Source of the DNA: Gammaproteobacteria bacterium
GTDB lineage: Bacteria; Pseudomonadota; Gammaproteobacteria; Xanthomonadales; Marinicellaceae
NCBI GenBank assembly: GCA_041395445.1
Contig: JAWLAO010000005.1
Location: forward strand, 124,001-188,000
DNA: 64,000 nucleotides
Direction of reading: 5' to 3'
This document shows, one piece after another, positions 18,864 through 27,710 of the stretch. The position numbers were made by a program, and so were the translations under genes. Under the pieces are notes generated by a model that did not search any database, was not told the DNA's origin, and was given only the letters and a program-made list of their open reading frames with translations. The number at the start of each line of letters is the position of its first letter. The stretch's first letter is position 1.

Positions 18864-20225
18864 CTATTGAGTTATTGAAAAATATACAGTCAAAATCAAG
18901 GCACCAATAAGGTTTAGTCCAATACCTGTTTTTATCATTTCTTTTATTGGGACTTTGCCACTACTGAAAATAATTGCATTGGGAGCTGTGGCAACAGGCA
19001 TCATAAAAGCGAAGCTGGCACTAATAGTTGCAGGAAGCATCAATATAATCGGATTGACATTAATAGCCTCTGCTGTTGAAAGCAAAATAGGCATCAATAC
19101 TGCGGTTGTTGCAGTGTTGCTAGTAATCTCGGTTAGGAAGGAAACCGAAATACATATTATTCCCACGATTAACCAAATCGGATAATCATTTAAAAAGGTT
19201 AGCTTACTTGCAATTAAATGGCTCAGACCTGTTTCTTGAAATGCTGTTGCAATCGTTATTCCACCGGCAAATAACAAAAGTATTCCCCAAGGGATTTTAT
19301 TCACAGCTTCCCAGTCCATTATTTTCTGGCCTTTATCATCACCGAGTGTGAATAACACAACAACTGCCAACAAGGCGACTGATGCATCATTGGCCGTAGG
19401 AAAGTTGAATAACTCTCTCCAACCTCCAAATGGTTCAACTCGTGTCATCCATAAGATCGCTGTGATTAAGAATAAGATAAGAATTTTCTTTTGAGAAGAT
19501 GTGATGCTCAACTTCTTTAAATCATAATCAATAGCTTTATTACTGATAAATAACCGCAGATACAGATAAGTCACAGGTAAAATTATAAAGAGAACCGGAG
19601 CAACTTGTTTCATCCAGTTAATAAATCCAATATCCGGTTGTCCGGAGTTTTGGAGTGTTTGAATTAAAATTAAATTTGGTGGTGTCCCAATAGGAGTTGC
19701 TATTCCTCCAATGCTTGCTGAGTAGGCTATGCCTAATAATAAAATTGTTGAAAACTTTTTGCAGGAATTATTTTCAACAATAGCTAAAGCAATTGGTAAT
19801 AGCATTAGTGTTGTTGCTGTATTTGAAATCCACATACTCAGTAATGCCGCAGTAAGCATAAAACTTAACAATAATCTTGTTTGAGATTGTGTACCGATAA
19901 ATCCGATGACTTTATTGGCAATATAACGATGGGTATGAGTTTGTGACATTGCGGTAGAAAGCATAAACCCACCAAGTAATAAAAGGATTAGCGGACTTCC
20001 GTATGATTGTGCGACTTGTTTGCTTGAAAGAATTCCAAACAAGGGAAATGTTGCCAATGGTATTAAGGAACTGACAGGGATTGGAAGTTTTTCAGTCACC
20101 CACAACATTGCAGTTATAAGTGTAATAAATAACGTGTGAGACTGTATATTTGAAAGCTCTGATGTATAGATTATGAGTGCTAATATAAGGGTGAAAAAAA
20201 TTATCAACAGGTTATTCTTTTGCAT
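18864..20225 (-). CDS. SLC13/DASS-family anion permease, 5' end altered by an IS30 insertion
   Basis: Inner-membrane sodium- or proton-coupled transporter of the divalent anion family (dicarboxylates, citrate, sulfate). The 453 aa contain about 11-12 hydrophobic helices and the two repeated motifs SNTATTLMLLPIA (first half) and TSNTATTAVLMPI (second half) that bind sodium and substrate carboxylate. The ATG at 20223-20225 belongs to the end of the adjacent IS30 element, as does the GAGGAA ribosome-binding site read just before it on the minus strand. The original start was probably a TTG or a nearby codon. The native promoter has been separated by about 1.2 kb. Substrate unknown. Confidence 0.9.
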   Translation of the reverse strand: MQKNNLLIIFFTLILALIIYTSELSNIQSHTLFITLITAMLWVTEKLPIPVSSLIPLATFPLFGILSSKQVAQSYGSPLILLLLGGFMLSTAMSQTHTHRYIANKVIGFIGTQSQTRLLLSFMLTAALLSMWISNTATTLMLLPIALAIVENNSCKKFSTILLLGIAYSASIGGIATPIGTPPNLILIQTLQNSGQPDIGFINWMKQVAPVLFIILPVTYLYLRLFISNKAIDYDLKKLSITSSQKKILILFLITAILWMTRVEPFGGWRELFNFPTANDASVALLAVVVLFTLGDDKGQKIMDWEAVNKIPWGILLLFAGGITIATAFQETGLSHLIASKLTFLNDYPIWLIVGIICISVSFLTEITSNTATTAVLMPILLSTAEAINVNPIILMLPATISASFAFMMPVATAPNAIIFSSGKVPIKEMIKTGIGLNLIGALILTVYFSITQ

Positions 20226-20250
20226 TGCTTCCTCAACTGGTCATTGCAAC
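20223..20250 (+). repeat. Left terminal inverted repeat of the IS30 element
   Basis: Begins CATTGCTTCCTCAACTGG and is a perfect 28-bp match to the reverse complement of 21413-21440. Read outward on the minus strand it contains GAGGAAGCAATG, a Shine-Dalgarno plus ATG used by the SLC13 gene. Confidence 0.93.
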
Positions 20251-20285
20251 ATTATGTATTAAACTATATATTTTGGAGCAAGATA

Positions 20286-21422
20286 ATGGCAGGTAAAGTA
20301 TTAACAACAAATCAAAAAGAAATCATCTGGAACTATTGGAAACAAGGAATAGCAATGATTGATATAAGCAGGATACTAAACATCCGAACTTATAGTGTCA
20401 AATCTCTTTTGTTTTATCATGGTGGAATCAAGCCATACAACAGAAAGAGAAATACTAATCATTTATCCATTTCTGAACGTGAAGAAATATCACGAGGGCT
20501 CGTCAACGGACTAGGTATTCGTGAACTTGCAAGAAATCTGAATCGTTCGCCATCAACCATTTGCAGAGAGATCAAACGTAATGGTGGTACGGCAAGATAC
20601 AGAGCTGTTAAAGCTGATAAAATGGCTTACAGGAGAGCAAGACGCCCAAAAGAATACTTATTTCTCAAGTATAATGAGCTTCGGGAGCTGATAAAAACAA
20701 AGCTGAAAGACTACTGGTCACCACAGCAAATATCAGCATGGTTAAAATTGACATACCCTGATAACCCAAAGATGCAAGTATCACATGAAACAATATACAA
20801 AAGTCTTTATATTCAAAGCAGAGGGCTGTTTCGCAAAGAGATGAAGTCCTATCTCAGAAGCAGGCGAAAAACTCGCAGGGCAAAAAATCACAAAGGTGGT
20901 TTAAGAGGACAAATTCCGGATATGGTATCAATTTCCCAAAGACCTACTGAAGTTGAAGACAGAGCGATACCGGGACACTGGGAGGGAGATTTGATTCAAG
21001 GTGGCAATAACAGTTTTATTGCAACAATCGTTGAAAGACAAACCCGATTTGTAGTTCTTGCCAAGGTCACAGGTAAAGAAACGGAAACGGTTGTTAAAGC
21101 GATATCGAAGCAAATGATGAAGTTTCCAAGGTTATTAAGGAAAAGTCTAACTTGGGACAGGGGTTCAGAACTGAAAGCACACAAGAAGTTTAGTATGGCA
21201 ACCGACATGGATGTGTATTTTTGTGATCCTCACAGCCCTTGGCAAAGAGGTTCAAATGAAAATACAAACAGATTGCTGAGAGACTTTTTTCCAAAGAAAA
21301 CTGACTTGGGAGGTTATACACAAAAGCAATTAAACGATGTTGCTTCTCGTTTAAACAACAGACCCAGAGAAACCTTGGATTTTCTTTCACCAGCAGTTAA
21401 AATGAATGAACTGTTGCAATGA
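20286..21422 (+). CDS. IS30-family transposase
   Basis: 378 aa DDE transposase. The frame extends back to a TTG in the left repeat, but the ATG at 20286, with GGAG 8 bases upstream (20274-20277), is the natural start (MAGKVLTTNQKE). N-terminal helix-turn-helix segments: IWNYWKQGIAMIDISRIL and, more clearly, GIRELARNLNRSPSTICREI. The catalytic triad lies in GHWEGDLIQG, LTWDRGSE and PWQRGSNENTNRLLRDFFPK, the last two ending with the typical NRPRETLDF. The stop codon lies in the right inverted repeat. No frameshift, so it is presumably active. Confidence 0.96.
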   Translation: MAGKVLTTNQKEIIWNYWKQGIAMIDISRILNIRTYSVKSLLFYHGGIKPYNRKRNTNHLSISEREEISRGLVNGLGIRELARNLNRSPSTICREIKRNGGTARYRAVKADKMAYRRARRPKEYLFLKYNELRELIKTKLKDYWSPQQISAWLKLTYPDNPKMQVSHETIYKSLYIQSRGLFRKEMKSYLRSRRKTRRAKNHKGGLRGQIPDMVSISQRPTEVEDRAIPGHWEGDLIQGGNNSFIATIVERQTRFVVLAKVTGKETETVVKAISKQMMKFPRLLRKSLTWDRGSELKAHKKFSMATDMDVYFCDPHSPWQRGSNENTNRLLRDFFPKKTDLGGYTQKQLNDVASRLNNRPRETLDFLSPAVKMNELLQ

Positions 21423-21440
21423 CCAGTTGAGGAAGCAATG
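21413..21440 (-). repeat. Right terminal inverted repeat of the IS30 element
   Basis: Perfect reverse complement of 20223-20250. It contains the transposase stop codon. Confidence 0.93.
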
Positions 21441-21550
21441 GCAAAAATCATATTATATGTTCCTTAAATAACTAAAATTTAACATTAATGCTTGTAATTA
21501 TACCCAAGAAAAAATTATGATAGTGAGTGTTTTAATCAGGGGACCTTAGA

Positions 21551-23662
21551 ATGCGTCTAAAATATTTAATTATTACAATTATTTCAATTGTGGTTTTACA
21601 GGCTTGTAGCAGTTCATCAAATGCTCCAAGAGCTGTAGAAACAGGACCTGCCACTAATCCCGGCGGAGATCCGGTAACAGCAGTGATTACTGCAATTTTT
21701 AATCCTTCCGGTGGCGAATTACCATTTCCTACAAATTTAGTATTAAGTGGTACTACCGATTTAACATTAAATGTTCCTGTTGCAGATCCAACGGATTACA
21801 GTGATCCCGCAGTAGCATTGAATGCCTTGGATGGATTTTCAACAGTTGCGCCTTGGGCAGCTTCATTCTCAGCGAATGTAGCACCGGCATCAGTAACACC
21901 AGGACAAAGTGTCAGAGTTTTTCAAGTGTCTTTAACAGGCCCCGGTGGCGGAGTGACTGGTATTGTTGCAGAATTACAGGCAGGAGTTGATTTCGTTGCT
22001 GCGGCGAGTGGAACCAGCGTCGCGATTGTTCCTCTTAAAGCTTTGAAACAGAGCAGCAGTTACATGGCTGTGATTACAAATGGGATAACAGATAATAATG
22101 GAAATATCGCAACTCCTGATCAGACATACTTTATTGCAAAAAGAACCAGTCCTTTAGTTGATGCTAATGGAAACAGTACAGACCCTTTACTTCCTACTGC
22201 GTCAGCTCAAGCTTTGGAGCCATTGAGACAGCTAGTTAATTCACAAGAATACGCTGCTTCTTCAATGGGAATCAATCCTGATGACATTGTTGTATCATGG
22301 GTTATGACAACTCAATCTATTACTCCTGTGTTGCAAGCTGCTTATGCAGTGAGTGGTCCTGGAGCAAGTATGTTGTTTAATTCAGGATTGAATACCAGCG
22401 CAATCGGTGGAGCGGGTATTGCAGATATTTATGTAGGTATTCAAAGCAGTCCATATTATTTGTCTGCTCCTTCAGCTGAAAATCCAACAGCTCCATTAAA
22501 CAGTTTCTGGAAAGCAGCACCGGGCGCTTATGTTCCGCCATTCAATCAATTTGGACTGGATCCAACTTCAACACATCTAACTTTGGCTAATCCTTATCCA
22601 GTGGCTACCGGTGTTGAAACCTATCCGGTTATCATGACAGTACCAAATGCAAATAGTGGGCATACTAAACCTGAATCCGGTTGGCCGATTGTGATATTTC
22701 AACATGGAATTACTCGTAACAGAACAGATATGTTGGCAATTGCAGATACAATGGCTTCAGTTGGATATGCAGTCATAGCTCAAGATTTGGCATTACATGG
22801 AGTTACTGATACAACTAATCCGTTTTATGTAGGTGGAGATAATCCACTTGCAGCATTAGCAAGGGAAAGAACCTTTGATTTGGATTTTGTAGATAATGCA
22901 ACAGGAACAGCTGGTTCTGATGGCATAATAGATGGTTCAGCAACTCACTTTATTAATCTGGCAAACTTGTTGGTATCTCGTGACAATGTCAGACAAGGTG
23001 TAGCTGATTTGTTTACATTGACTGACACCATTCCATTTATGGATTACACAGGTGATGGTTTACCTGATTTTGATGGTTCAAGAGTTGCATTTGTTTCACA
23101 ATCATTAGGTTCGATAACAGGAACGATGTATCTTGCCTTAGAAGAAAACGTAACTACCGGTGTGCTTTCAGTTGGTGGTGGCGGAATTGCCAAGTTACTG
23201 GATGGTTCTCCGGCATTTGGTCCAAGAATCAGAGCAGGGCTTCAGGCTGCGGGCTTAACTCCGGGAACAGCATTATATGAGCAATTTATGACAATCACTC
23301 AAACAGTTATTGATGCAGGTGATCCAATTAATTATGCGCCGTTAACTGCAGCCAATAATAATATTTTATTCCACGAGGTTTTAGGAGACCAAGTGATTAC
23401 AAACACTGTGCCGGGAGCACCGCTTTCAGGTACTGAGCCAATCATTGCAGCAATGGGATTGCCGGCAATTTCATCAACAACAGCTAATCCTGAAGGGTTA
23501 GATGGAGTTGTGAGATTTACAGCAGGTGACCATGGTAGTTTGTTAGACCCGACAGCCTCATTTGCAGCAACGGTTGAAATGCAATCTCAAATGGCAAGCA
23601 TGGTTGTTACAGCAGGTACAACAGTTGTAGTTACTGATACATCTGTGGTTCAAGGTCAATAA
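21551..23662 (+). CDS. Surface lipoprotein lipase, VolA/Pla-1/cef type
   Basis: 703 aa lipoprotein with lipobox IVVLQAC and then a Ser/Gly/Pro-rich linker. The N-terminal region (FNPSGGELPFPTNLVLSGTTDLTLN, spread over about residues 50-75) is that of the virulence-factor lipase family. The alpha/beta hydrolase part has IVIFQHGITRNRTDM (oxyanion hole), SVGYAVIAQDLALHG and the elbow VSQSLGS, in which the usual first Gly is Ser. A late ADHGSLLDP-like AGDHGSLLDP supplies the probable catalytic His. In Vibrio, VolA cleaves lysophosphatidylcholine at the cell surface. Here the gene sits just before the DUF1302 gene (same strand, about 11 bases), so it is likely the first gene of the 21.5-31.3 kb locus, and probably releases a fatty acid or ester product that the locus handles (inference). 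Confidence 0.85.
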   Translation: MRLKYLIITIISIVVLQACSSSSNAPRAVETGPATNPGGDPVTAVITAIFNPSGGELPFPTNLVLSGTTDLTLNVPVADPTDYSDPAVALNALDGFSTVAPWAASFSANVAPASVTPGQSVRVFQVSLTGPGGGVTGIVAELQAGVDFVAAASGTSVAIVPLKALKQSSSYMAVITNGITDNNGNIATPDQTYFIAKRTSPLVDANGNSTDPLLPTASAQALEPLRQLVNSQEYAASSMGINPDDIVVSWVMTTQSITPVLQAAYAVSGPGASMLFNSGLNTSAIGGAGIADIYVGIQSSPYYLSAPSAENPTAPLNSFWKAAPGAYVPPFNQFGLDPTSTHLTLANPYPVATGVETYPVIMTVPNANSGHTKPESGWPIVIFQHGITRNRTDMLAIADTMASVGYAVIAQDLALHGVTDTTNPFYVGGDNPLAALARERTFDLDFVDNATGTAGSDGIIDGSATHFINLANLLVSRDNVRQGVADLFTLTDTIPFMDYTGDGLPDFDGSRVAFVSQSLGSITGTMYLALEENVTTGVLSVGGGGIAKLLDGSPAFGPRIRAGLQAAGLTPGTALYEQFMTITQTVIDAGDPINYAPLTAANNNILFHEVLGDQVITNTVPGAPLSGTEPIIAAMGLPAISSTTANPEGLDGVVRFTAGDHGSLLDPTASFAATVEMQSQMASMVVTAGTTVVVTDTSVVQGQ

Positions 23663-23673
23663 TGAGGAGATTA

Positions 23674-25593
23674 ATGATGAAAAATATTAAACAGAACAAA
23701 TTAAGCAGAGCTTTAAAATTGGCGATACTGTCTTCCTCGTTAGGTTTGTCATCTTTTGCTGGAGCAGTCAGTTTCAATAATGGAGAGTTTTCTGCGAGTT
23801 GGGACACGACTGTATCTTATGGTGTTGCGGTTAGAGTTGAAGAGCGCGATGAAAGTCTCGTGGGAAAAGCCAATTTGAATGAGTTGGTTGGGTCGAACAT
23901 TGAAGAAGGAAGACCTTCAACGGTTCAAGAAAGAGCAGCTGCACCGGGACGTTGGTCAATTAACTCGGATAATGGAAATTTGAATTATGACAAAGGTGAT
24001 AAAATTTCCAATGCTTTGAAATTAACCACCGAGTTTGGATTTAGCTATAAAAGTTTTGGTGGATTCTTCCGAGGAACATCGTTTTATGATTTTACCAATG
24101 ATTCAAAAGAAGGTTTATCTGAAACTGCCAGAGAATTTGTTGGGCATAAAACTCGTTTGTTAGATGCGTATGTTTATAAAGATTTCAATCTAGGTGAGCA
24201 ACCTGCAACAATCAGATTAGGTCGTCAGGTTGTGAGTTGGGGCGAGAGTACTTTCATCCAACAAGGCATCAATGTTATTAATCCAGTTGACGTTTCTAAA
24301 ATTCGTGTGGCTGGTGCGGAGTTAAAAGAAGCGTTCTTACCTATTGATATGGTTTATGGTTCATTTGGAATCACTGAAAACTTATCAATGGAAGCAATGT
24401 ATATGCTTGAATTTGAGCAAACAGACCCGGATCCTATGGGTACTTATTTTTCAACAAATGACTTTGCAACTCCAGGTGCTGAGTACGTAATGTTAGGGTT
24501 CGGCATTGTTCCTGAATATACAGATTTAGCAAGACTTCAGCAAATTGCTGCATTCGCTCCAACTGAAGCTGCAAGAAATTTGTACGCACAGATTGCGGGT
24601 AATGTCGAGAATTATTCAATTCAACGGAGTGTGGTGCCCGGAGCAAGTGATCATGGGCAATATGGTGTTTCATTTAAATATTTTTCACCTGAACTCAATG
24701 ATACAGAGTTTGGTTTATATTATCTAAATTATCATTCGAGATTGCCATTAATTAGTGGTGTAGCTCTAGCTCCGGTTACTCCTGAAAGACCTTCTCCAAG
24801 CCCTAATACTGGCACATACTTTACAGAGTATCCTGAAGATATCGAAATGTATGGTTTGAGCTTTAATACCACAATCAATAGTCTAGGACTGTCATTGCAG
24901 GGTGAGTACTCTTATCGTCCAAACGTACCTCTTCAGATTGATGATGTGGAAGTATTAATTGCTGCATTGACCCCATTAAATACTTTGATTCCAGCACCGT
25001 ATAATAGATTTGTATCACAATTGGGTCAATATAATCCGGGTGAAATGATTCAAGGCTGGGAAAGACATGAAGTGAGTCAGTTACAATTCACCGCGACTAA
25101 ACTTTTTGGACCAAACAATCCATTTAAAGCCGATCAAATTGTCGTATTGGGAGAAGTTGGCTTTACCAATGTGTGGGATTTACCAGACCCAAGCGTGCTG
25201 AGATATAATGGTCCGGGTACTGACACTGGTGGCGGTGCGGGAGCATTGACTGGTGGAACGAGTGTGAATCCTGTTACAGAACCCGAAGAGTTTTTCGCAA
25301 CACCTTTCTCATGGGGTTATCGTTTAGTTACCAGATTTGATTATAATAATGCTTTTGGATTGCCAGTGAATTTATCACCAAGACTTGCATTTAATCATGA
25401 TGTAAAAGGAACAACTCCTGGACCGGGTGGTAATTTTATTGAAGGCAGTAAATCTGTCACATTAGGACTGGGTGCTGTGTATCTGGAAAAATGGGGTGCT
25501 GATTTAAGTTATACCTCATATTTCGGAGGCGGTATTCATAACATGATACATGACAGGGATTTTGTGTCATTGAATGTTAAATATTCATTTTAA
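23674..25593 (+). CDS. DUF1302-family outer-membrane beta-barrel protein
   Basis: About 639 aa. The open frame starts at 23662 but GAGGAG lies just before the ATG at 23674, which is the likely start. A signal peptide (LKLAILSSSLGLSSFAGAV) is followed by beta-rich sequence: FSASWDTTVSYGVAVRVEERD, FGGFFRGTSFYDF, RLGRQVVSWGEST with GINVINPVD, the hallmark DUF1302 segment, and an aromatic C-terminal strand ending LNVKYSF. Known only as a domain family often encoded with DUF1329, YCF48-like and MMPL genes, including steroid and terpenoid degraders. Most likely a channel or receptor for a hydrophobic compound in the outer membrane (inference). Confidence 0.88.
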   Translation: MMKNIKQNKLSRALKLAILSSSLGLSSFAGAVSFNNGEFSASWDTTVSYGVAVRVEERDESLVGKANLNELVGSNIEEGRPSTVQERAAAPGRWSINSDNGNLNYDKGDKISNALKLTTEFGFSYKSFGGFFRGTSFYDFTNDSKEGLSETAREFVGHKTRLLDAYVYKDFNLGEQPATIRLGRQVVSWGESTFIQQGINVINPVDVSKIRVAGAELKEAFLPIDMVYGSFGITENLSMEAMYMLEFEQTDPDPMGTYFSTNDFATPGAEYVMLGFGIVPEYTDLARLQQIAAFAPTEAARNLYAQIAGNVENYSIQRSVVPGASDHGQYGVSFKYFSPELNDTEFGLYYLNYHSRLPLISGVALAPVTPERPSPSPNTGTYFTEYPEDIEMYGLSFNTTINSLGLSLQGEYSYRPNVPLQIDDVEVLIAALTPLNTLIPAPYNRFVSQLGQYNPGEMIQGWERHEVSQLQFTATKLFGPNNPFKADQIVVLGEVGFTNVWDLPDPSVLRYNGPGTDTGGGAGALTGGTSVNPVTEPEEFFATPFSWGYRLVTRFDYNNAFGLPVNLSPRLAFNHDVKGTTPGPGGNFIEGSKSVTLGLGAVYLEKWGADLSYTSYFGGGIHNMIHDRDFVSLNVKYSF

Positions 25594-25614
25594 TAAATAG
25601 CATAGGGGACAAAT

Positions 25615-27603
25615 ATGAATTTAGTTAAAAAAACATTAGTTGTAGTTCTAACATCCTTGTTAGTTGTTGCATGTTCTAAACCCGAAGACACTAAGACTGT
25701 TGCTGAACCAACTGTTACCGAAAATACTTCGAAATGTGGTAATGAAAAGTGTGGTGACACTTCTGAGAGTAAATGTGGAGAATCTTCAGAATCAAAATGT
25801 GGAGATAGCTCTGAAAGCAAATGTGGTGAAGAGAAATGTGGTGCGGAGGCTGAGAAAGCTGCTTTAGAAGAAGCTGAAAAACTGGCTGCTGAAGCAAAAG
25901 CGGCAGAAGAAGCTGCCCAAGCTGAGGCAGAAAGACAAGCTGCGGAAGCTGCGGCTCAAGCTGAAGCAGAGAAAAAAGCAGCAGCAGAAGCAGCAAAAGC
26001 AGAAGCTCAAAGAATTGCAGCTGAAGCCGCTGCTAAGAAAAAAGCAGCTGAAAAAGCAGCTCAAGCAGAAGCTGAGAAATTAGCAGCAGAAACTGAAGCT
26101 AATAAAAAAGCGGCAGCAGAAGCTGCACAAGCTGAGGCAGAAAAACTTGCAACAGCAAAAGAAGCTGAAATGAAAGCCGCTGAAGACGCTGCTAAGGCGG
26201 AAGCTGAAAGATTAGCCGAAGAAGCTGCAGCAAAAGCTGAAGCAGAGAAAAAAGCTGCAGAAGCTGCTGCTAAGGCGGAAGCTGCGAGATTGGCTGCTCA
26301 AGCTAAACCAAAACAAGAAGAGTATAAAATGAATTCTTCTTCAGGTGCTAAAACACCTGTAGGTGCTGAAAGAGCAGGCAACGCAGCCGGAACAATTCCA
26401 GCATGGACTGGTGGAATTACTCAGCCACCCTCAAGCTACAAGCCTGGTGATCACCATCAAGATCCATTTGCAGGTGATAAAGTTCTATTTACGATAGACT
26501 CGAGCAATTATAAGGATTATGAAGACAATCTTTCTGTCGGTCAAAAAGCGATGTTTGAAAAATATCCTGAAACCTACAAAATGAATGTCTATCAATCCAG
26601 AAGATCAGCTTCTTTTCCTCAACGTATCTATGATAAAACAGTTGAAAATGGGAAGACAGGTAAGTTGCTAGATGATGGTGAAGGTGTATCCGATGTTGCG
26701 GAAGGTTTTCCATTTCCGAATCCACAAAATGCTTATGAATTAATGTGGAATCACAAACTCAAATACAAAGGTTCAGGCGGAGTTAGATACAACAATCAGG
26801 TTGCTCCAACAGCTACAGGACAGTACACTTTAGTAAGACTTAAAGAAGAACTTTTGGGTAAATATTATGCTGAAGGCAACACAATTGCAGATATTGATAA
26901 CATCTTGCTTTATTTCTATCAAGTTGTAGAGTCTCCAGCTCGTTTGGCGGGAAGAATTCTATTGGTTCACGAGACTATGAATCAAAAAGAAACACCTAGA
27001 CAAGCATGGATTTATAATCCGGGTCAAAGACGTGTAAGACGTGCTCCTAACGTTGCGTATGATAATCCAGGTACTGCATCTGATGGATTAAGAACTAATG
27101 ACATGACAGACATGTTTAATGGTGCGATGGATCGTTTTGACTGGAAAGTTGTTGGTAAGAAAGAAATGTATATCCCTTACAACTCCTATAAAGTTCATAG
27201 TGGTGATTTAGACTATTCTGAAATAGTTCAACCGGGCCATTTGAATGCTGATCTCATGCGTTATGAACTTCACAGAGTTTACATCGTTGATGCCACTCTT
27301 AAAGAAGGTGTTCGTCACATTAATTCCAGAAGAACTTTCTACCTCGATGAAGATAGTTATCAAATCATGTTGATTGATCACTATGATCGGAGAGGAGAAA
27401 TCTGGCGTTTTTCAGAAGCTCATTGTATCAATTATTATGATGTTCCAACATTTTGGTCAACAGTTGAAACTCATCACGATTTGAGATCCGGTCGTTATGT
27501 TGCAGTAGGTCTGGATAATAAAGATCCTGTTAACACATTCAACTCTCCTCTAAGTGAATCAAACTACTCACCACAAGCATTAAGAAGTCGTGGTCGTAGA
27601 TAA
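25615..27603 (+). CDS. DUF1329 lipoprotein with KCG repeats and TolA-like helical linker
   Basis: 662 aa; lipobox LVVACSKPED marks it as a lipoprotein. Three parts are visible. First, a Cys-repeat segment (about residues 39-76) with six KCG units separated by Ser/Glu. Second, about 160 residues of Ala/Glu/Lys-rich coiled coil resembling TolA. Third, the DUF1329 domain from about residue 245 (TPVGAERAGNAAGTIPAWTGGI) to the end, with RQAWIYNPGQRRVRRAPNVAYDNP and GRYVAVGLDN. Plain DUF1329 proteins are usually about 450 aa and lack the first two parts. The long helix could span the periplasm to let the domain reach the MMPL pump or the DUF1302 barrel (inference). A strong terminator follows. Confidence 0.88.
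   Translation: MNLVKKTLVVVLTSLLVVACSKPEDTKTVAEPTVTENTSKCGNEKCGDTSESKCGESSESKCGDSSESKCGEEKCGAEAEKAALEEAEKLAAEAKAAEEAAQAEAERQAAEAAAQAEAEKKAAAEAAKAEAQRIAAEAAAKKKAAEKAAQAEAEKLAAETEANKKAAAEAAQAEAEKLATAKEAEMKAAEDAAKAEAERLAEEAAAKAEAEKKAAEAAAKAEAARLAAQAKPKQEEYKMNSSSGAKTPVGAERAGNAAGTIPAWTGGITQPPSSYKPGDHHQDPFAGDKVLFTIDSSNYKDYEDNLSVGQKAMFEKYPETYKMNVYQSRRSASFPQRIYDKTVENGKTGKLLDDGEGVSDVAEGFPFPNPQNAYELMWNHKLKYKGSGGVRYNNQVAPTATGQYTLVRLKEELLGKYYAEGNTIADIDNILLYFYQVVESPARLAGRILLVHETMNQKETPRQAWIYNPGQRRVRRAPNVAYDNPGTASDGLRTNDMTDMFNGAMDRFDWKVVGKKEMYIPYNSYKVHSGDLDYSEIVQPGHLNADLMRYELHRVYIVDATLKEGVRHINSRRTFYLDEDSYQIMLIDHYDRRGEIWRFSEAHCINYYDVPTFWSTVETHHDLRSGRYVAVGLDNKDPVNTFNSPLSESNYSPQALRSRGRR
25729..25842 (+). repeat. 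Six KCG coding repeats
   Basis: The codons give SKCG, EKCG, SKCG, SKCG, SKCG and EKCG with short Ser/Glu spacers. The units are near-identical at DNA level, so they arose by tandem duplication. The KCG core resembles the EGKCG motif of BufA/HvfA copper-binding peptides. Confidence 0.85.
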
Positions 27604-27631
27604 CTCCTTAGCATGAGTCATGTTTAGAGTT

Positions 27632-27664
27632 AAATAAAAGGCTGAATTATTCAGCCTTTTATTT
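27632..27664 (+). terminator. Intrinsic terminator after the DUF1329 gene
   Basis: Perfect 15-bp stem (AAATAAAAGGCTGAA and its complement) with a 3-base loop and a T-rich 3' arm, 29 bases after the stop codon. It separates lipase-DUF1302-DUF1329 from YCF48-MMPL as two transcripts, possibly with partial read-through. Confidence 0.9.
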
Positions 27665-27678
27665 ATTAAATATCTTGA

Positions 27679-27684
27679 TATAAT
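27679..27684 (+). promoter_or_regulatory. Candidate -10 box for the YCF48-like gene
   Basis: TATAAT within TTGATATAATC, 27 bases before the chosen ATG at 27711. The -35 is poor. Its place just after a strong terminator supports a promoter here. Confidence 0.45.
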
Positions 27685-27710
27685 CACTTTATTCAGAAGT
27701 GGGAAACATT

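Larger units (their letters stand above)
20223..21440 (+). mobile_element. Intact IS30-family insertion sequence
   Basis: 1218-bp element bounded by perfect 28-bp inverted repeats (20223-20250 and 21413-21440) with one transposase gene between. A 2-bp GC duplication is possible if the left edge is taken at 20224 (GC at 20222-20223 and 21441-21442), giving an original target TTTTGCAAAA-like palindrome. IS30 elements favour palindromic targets and make 2-3 bp duplications. The intact frame and perfect repeats suggest a recent insertion. Confidence 0.93.

Noticed and set aside
20200..21441. Firm target-site duplication of the intact IS30
   Set aside because: A 2-bp GC match is possible only with the left edge shifted by one base, so it is reported as possible and not as a feature.
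25715..26064. Minus-strand Leu- and Cys/Ser/Phe-rich open frames opposite the DUF1329 gene
   Set aside because: Low-complexity shadows of the Ala/Glu/Lys coiled-coil codons.
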